Made by a program: the position numbers and the translations under genes
Shown here: piece after piece, positions 6,770-8,278 of the stretch
How positions within the stretch are numbered: the first letter of the stretch is position 1
Layout of the letters: each line of letters begins with the position of its first letter
Assembly (NCBI GenBank): GCA_002439555.1
Contig: DJOC01000020.1
Location: forward strand, 1 to 8,278
Reading direction: 5' to 3'
Length of the DNA: 8,278 nucleotides
Source: Caryophanales bacterium UBA6448
GTDB lineage: Bacteria > Bacillota_I > Bacilli_A > RF39 > UBA660
Notes under the pieces: model-generated
Database searches by the model: none
What the model was told of the DNA's origin: nothing
The model's input: only the letters and a program-made list of their open reading frames with translations

Positions 6770-6813
6770 AAAAAAAGAAAATTGTTATTTCTTAAAAATA
6801 CTTAACAATTTTC
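6770..6813 (-). terminator. Terminator-like hairpin between the two minus-strand genes
   Basis: Read on the minus strand, an 11-bp perfect inverted repeat (6803-6813 with 6777-6787, 15-base loop) is followed by seven T (6776-6770). It has the form of a Rho-independent terminator, though its stem is AT-rich and weak. It overlaps the stop of the membrane-protein gene (6785-6787) and lies 26 bp before the cwlJ-like ATG. It may end, or only reduce, transcription into the hydrolase gene. Confidence 0.6.
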
Positions 6814-7300
6814 CAACACTAAAAATTATTTTATCACTATTTTTAATAGCGACTGTTTTAAAAATGGCTTTTCCTCCGATAGTTAGCGAAGAAATTAAGG
6901 CTGCAGTTATAACACTTATCAAAGACTTATCAACTTTGGTTACATTTGCAATTGAAATTGCTAAAACGGCACCGAGTCCACCGGAAACAATACCACATAT
7001 ATCGCCAACAATATCATTACATATACTAGATATTTTAACATTGTTTTTGATAAGCTTAATGGTTTCTTTAGCACCTTTGATTTTCTTTGCACTCATTGAG
7101 TGAAATGTAGATTCTTTACTTGTAAGACAGCTTGCACCAATCATATCAAATATTATACCTATTGCTATAACAAGTAAAATTATAAGTATCATTACCACTA
7201 TGCTAGCGTGACTTGATAAATAATTTGTTGAGAAACTGAAGATGGTGGATAATATAAAAGTCCATAAAAAAACTTTATATACCCAGTTATTTTTTTTCAT
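6785..7300 (-). CDS. Four-helix integral membrane protein, DUF21/CorB-like
   Basis: A 171-residue membrane protein. Hydrophobic segments lie at about 7-27, 34-56, 98-119 and 127-148. The stretch from about 51 to 105, 'FDMIGASCLTSKESTFHSMS' through 'SSICNDIVGDICGIVSGGL', resembles the transmembrane part of DUF21/CNNM proteins. Short versions of these in Bacillota are commonly labelled Mg2+/Co2+ transporter CorB. There are no CBS domains or C-terminal CorC domain, so any transport role is unproven. A Lys-rich cytosolic stretch (72-89) joins helices 2 and 3. The start is well supported by AGGAGGG (7305-7311) and a candidate promoter upstream. It precedes the CwlJ-like gene on the same strand, with a terminator-like hairpin between them, so co-expression is uncertain. 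Confidence 0.68.
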   Translation of the reverse strand: MKKNNWVYKVFLWTFILSTIFSFSTNYLSSHASIVVMILIILLVIAIGIIFDMIGASCLTSKESTFHSMSAKKIKGAKETIKLIKNNVKISSICNDIVGDICGIVSGGLGAVLAISIANVTKVDKSLISVITAALISSLTIGGKAIFKTVAIKNSDKIIFSVGKLLSIFKK

Positions 7301-7338
7301 ATAACCCTCCTATAAAGTTATTAAAAATGTTATGGTTT

Positions 7339-7368
7339 ATTATAAATTAATCTTACGGCTTTGGTCGA
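7339..7368 (-). promoter_or_regulatory. Candidate promoter of the membrane-protein gene
   Basis: On the minus strand, a perfect TATAAT (7344-7339) is preceded at 18 bp by TCGACC (7368-7363), which matches four of six -35 positions. It would give a leader of about 30 bases containing the AGGAGGG ribosome site before ATG 7300. Distance and strand fit; the -35 box is weak. Confidence 0.5.
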
Positions 7369-7446
7369 GTTGAATTTCTCTATTTTCTCTCCCTTAGTTA
7401 CCCTTAGGCGATTTCTCTTTAAAGAAAATAATTAGTAGTCACCTAG

Positions 7447-7647
7447 CTAATGACTCGATTGCCACATAGTCCGCACTTCAATCTTTATAATAAATAACAC
7501 GCTAGAGGTTTTCCCTGACACATCTAAACTATTCTTATTCGCTTTTGCAGTTATAATTTCATCAATATTATTATTCGTTAAATCCCTTATAACCACGCAC
7601 GACATGAATAACTTTTCTTTTTTGCTCAACTACAGGGGGTTAGTCAT
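7447..7647 (-). pseudogene. Degraded small gene of unknown identity
   Basis: On the minus strand, ATG at 7647 starts M-T-N-P-L and hits TAG (7633-7631). The same frame then continues for 60 codons from TTG 7629 through 'IRDLTNNNIDEIITAKANKN' and 'KIEVRTMWQSSH' to TAG at 7449-7447. There is no ribosome site before either start. Base use is richer in G and C than in the intact genes nearby (codons such as GTG, CGG and TCG), which suggests transferred DNA that is decaying. I do not recognise the family. It could also be a short functional peptide started from TTG, but the lack of a ribosome site argues against it. Confidence 0.35.
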
Positions 7648-7677
7648 ATGCCGTTATGATTTCCCTATAATTTTAAA

Positions 7678-7776
7678 TTACATATTCACCCCAACTTGGG
7701 CAGAAGCAGCAAACATATAAAGTGCAATTGTATCAATTAATGGATTTTTAGCCCCATCTTCAAATAGTGATTGTGA
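7678..7776 (-). pseudogene. 3' remnant of an unidentified gene
   Basis: A minus-strand frame opens after a TAG (7779-7777) and runs 32 codons to TAA (7680-7678). Its peptide, beginning S-Q-S-L-F-E-D-G-A-K-N and ending in 'LYMFAASAQVGVNM', looks like the C-terminal end of a real protein, but no start codon precedes it. It lies about 30 bp upstream, on the same strand, of the second degraded frame. I cannot name the parent family. Confidence 0.3.
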
Positions 7777-7865
7777 CTAGCATAATGCACCACACAATAA
7801 TTATATCAAACCCACAAAATTTTGTCTAGTGGGTGTATACTTAATTATATGTAGACAATTTTGAC

Positions 7866-7894
7866 TTGATTACGGCGTTTAACTATGGTATAAT
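7866..7894 (+). promoter_or_regulatory. Promoter of tRNA-Trp
   Basis: TTGATT at 7866-7871 and TATAAT at 7889-7894 are separated by exactly 17 bp. A TGG directly before TATAAT gives an extended -10. Transcription would start at about 7901, some five bases before the mature tRNA. Confidence 0.82.
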
Positions 7895-7905
7895 GTTTTT
7901 GCCGT

Positions 7906-7979
7906 AGGGGCGTGGTATAATGGTAGCATAGGAGTCTCCAAAACTTTAGATGGGAGTTCGATTCTCTCCGCCCCTGCCA
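7906..7979 (+). tRNA. trnW: tRNA-Trp (anticodon CCA)
   Basis: The acceptor stem AGGGGCG (7906-7912) pairs fully with CGCCCCT (7969-7975), followed by discriminator G and an encoded CCA end (7977-7979). The anticodon stem GGAGT/ACTTT carries two G-T pairs around the loop CTCCAAA (7936-7942) with anticodon CCA at 7938-7940. The T-arm GGGAG-TTCGATT-CTCTC is standard. The D-stem appears to hold one mismatch. The anticodon reads UGG only, in line with TGA serving as a stop in this genome. No tRNA(UCA) is seen. It has its own promoter and terminator, so it is a single-tRNA unit. Confidence 0.96.
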
Positions 7980-7989
7980 TAAAAAAATT

Positions 7990-8016
7990 ACTCTCAAGTT
8001 TGAGAGTTTTTATTTT
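7990..8016 (+). terminator. Bidirectional intrinsic terminator between tRNA-Trp and the DHH gene
   Basis: ACTCTCA (7990-7996) pairs with TGAGAGT (8001-8007) around a 4-base loop, with a T-rich run after it (8007-8016). Seven A before it (7981-7987) give the minus strand its own T-run, so it can also end the minus-strand DHH transcript whose stop is at 8020-8022. Confidence 0.88.
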
Positions 8017-8019
8017 GCC

Positions 8020-8278
8020 TTATTTAGTTAAATTCTTTACATATAAATCTATAAATTGTTTTAATTTAGGTATTGATAGAGAGTCAATTAAAAAACCTGC
8101 AGATAATTTATGTCCTCCGCCATCTGGATGAAACTCTTTGCCAATTACATTTAAATCAATGTTATTTTTTACACTTCTTAAAGAAACTCTATTACGATTA
8201 AAGTTTATTATTAACATAAAATCTATTTCTGGTCTTAACTTACATATACTATTACCTACTATTGATCTATATTGTTCA
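8020..8278 (-). CDS. DHH/DHHA1 family phosphoesterase (C-terminal part, cut by window end)
   Basis: The minus-strand frame is open to the window edge, giving the last 85 codons. The ATG at 8217 is therefore an internal Met. The visible part is the substrate-binding DHHA1 domain, marked by 'RVSLRSVKNNIDLNVIGKEF' and the Gly-rich 'GGGHKLSAGF' motif. DHHA1 proteins with this motif include the NrnA/NrnB nano-RNases, cyclic di-AMP/pAp phosphatases and RecJ-like nucleases. The N-terminal DHH catalytic domain lies outside the window, so the substrate cannot be told. The gene ends in TAA just before the terminator it shares with tRNA-Trp. Confidence 0.85.
   Translation of the reverse strand, partial: EQYRSIVGNSICKLRPEIDFMLIINFNRNRVSLRSVKNNIDLNVIGKEFHPDGGGHKLSAGFLIDSLSIPKLKQFIDLYVKNLTK

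Larger units (their letters stand above)
7370..7860. other. Stretch of about 490 bases without an intact gene
   Basis: It lies between the membrane-protein promoter and the tRNA promoter. It contains the two degraded minus-strand reading frames and several inverted repeats: a near-palindrome around TTTCTCTTTAAAGAAAAT (about 7411-7428), ACCCAC/GTGGGT (7810-7815 with 7829-7834) enclosing the 12-bp palindrome ACAAAATTTTGT (7814-7825), and GTCTA/TAGAC (7824-7828 with 7852-7856). G+C content appears higher than in the neighbours over about 7370-7660. No riboswitch, tmRNA or RNase P signature was found by eye. The best reading is a relic of inserted DNA. Confidence 0.45.

Noticed and set aside
6618..7103. 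Plus-strand open frame of 161 codons
   Set aside because: It runs antisense across the CwlJ-like and membrane-protein genes, has no ribosome site and has no recognisable motif. The minus-strand genes have clear family motifs or starts.
7320..7700. Riboswitch (M-box or cyclic di-AMP type) or tmRNA/RNase P RNA before the DUF21-like gene
   Set aside because: A few short matches such as GCCGTAAG were seen, but the conserved cores of these RNAs are missing and no tRNA-like end or P4-type motif is present.
1..8278. CRISPR array or tandem repeats
   Set aside because: No regularly spaced repeats were found. The only repeats are the three diverged LysM coding repeats.

Overview
The window is AT-rich, uses the standard genetic code (TGA as a stop, tRNA-Trp with anticodon CCA) and has strong AGGAGG-type ribosome binding sites. 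It fits a chromosome of a low-GC Bacillota lineage, probably an uncultured, gut-type member of Bacilli. A CwlJ-like cortex hydrolase suggests a spore former. A HrcA/CIRCE-type operator sits in front of a ClpB that lacks the usual N-terminal domain. Species cannot be named from the sequence.

Region 1 (1 to about 3330) is the right-hand part of an integrated mobile element. It starts inside an AbiEi-type antitoxin gene, overlapped by an AbiEii-type nucleotidyltransferase toxin (type IV toxin-antitoxin). A small DUF6429-like winged-helix gene follows in the same operon. After a 260-bp spacer with a terminator-like hairpin and a 25-codon reading frame comes a large serine recombinase of the TnpX/TndX kind, which lies next to the element's right end.

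Region 2 (about 3331 to 4104) is the chromosome again, and it resumes in the middle of a gene. This is the 3' part of an N-acetylmuramoyl-L-alanine amidase (Amidase_3 fold) with three C-terminal LysM repeats. The open frame starts abruptly 60 bp after the recombinase stop. The element therefore appears to have inserted into the amidase gene at the conserved Gly-rich stretch after the last zinc-binding His. The zinc-ligand half lies outside the window and the catalytic-Glu/LysM half is here. Serine-recombinase elements that interrupt mother-cell genes and excise precisely during sporulation are known in spore formers, so a reversible interruption is the main hypothesis of interest.

Region 3 (4105 to 6323) is a monocistronic clpB. 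Its consensus promoter is overlapped by a variant CIRCE element, and it ends in an intrinsic terminator.

Region 4 (6322 to 7370, minus strand) is a convergent two-gene set: a four-helix membrane protein followed by a CwlJ-like hydrolase. An intrinsic-terminator-like hairpin lies between them.

Region 5 (7370 to 7905) has no intact gene. It carries degraded minus-strand coding traces and inverted repeats, and looks like a relic of transferred DNA. Region 6 is a tRNA-Trp gene with a near-consensus promoter, a bidirectional terminator and the 3' end of a minus-strand DHH/DHHA1 phosphoesterase gene.
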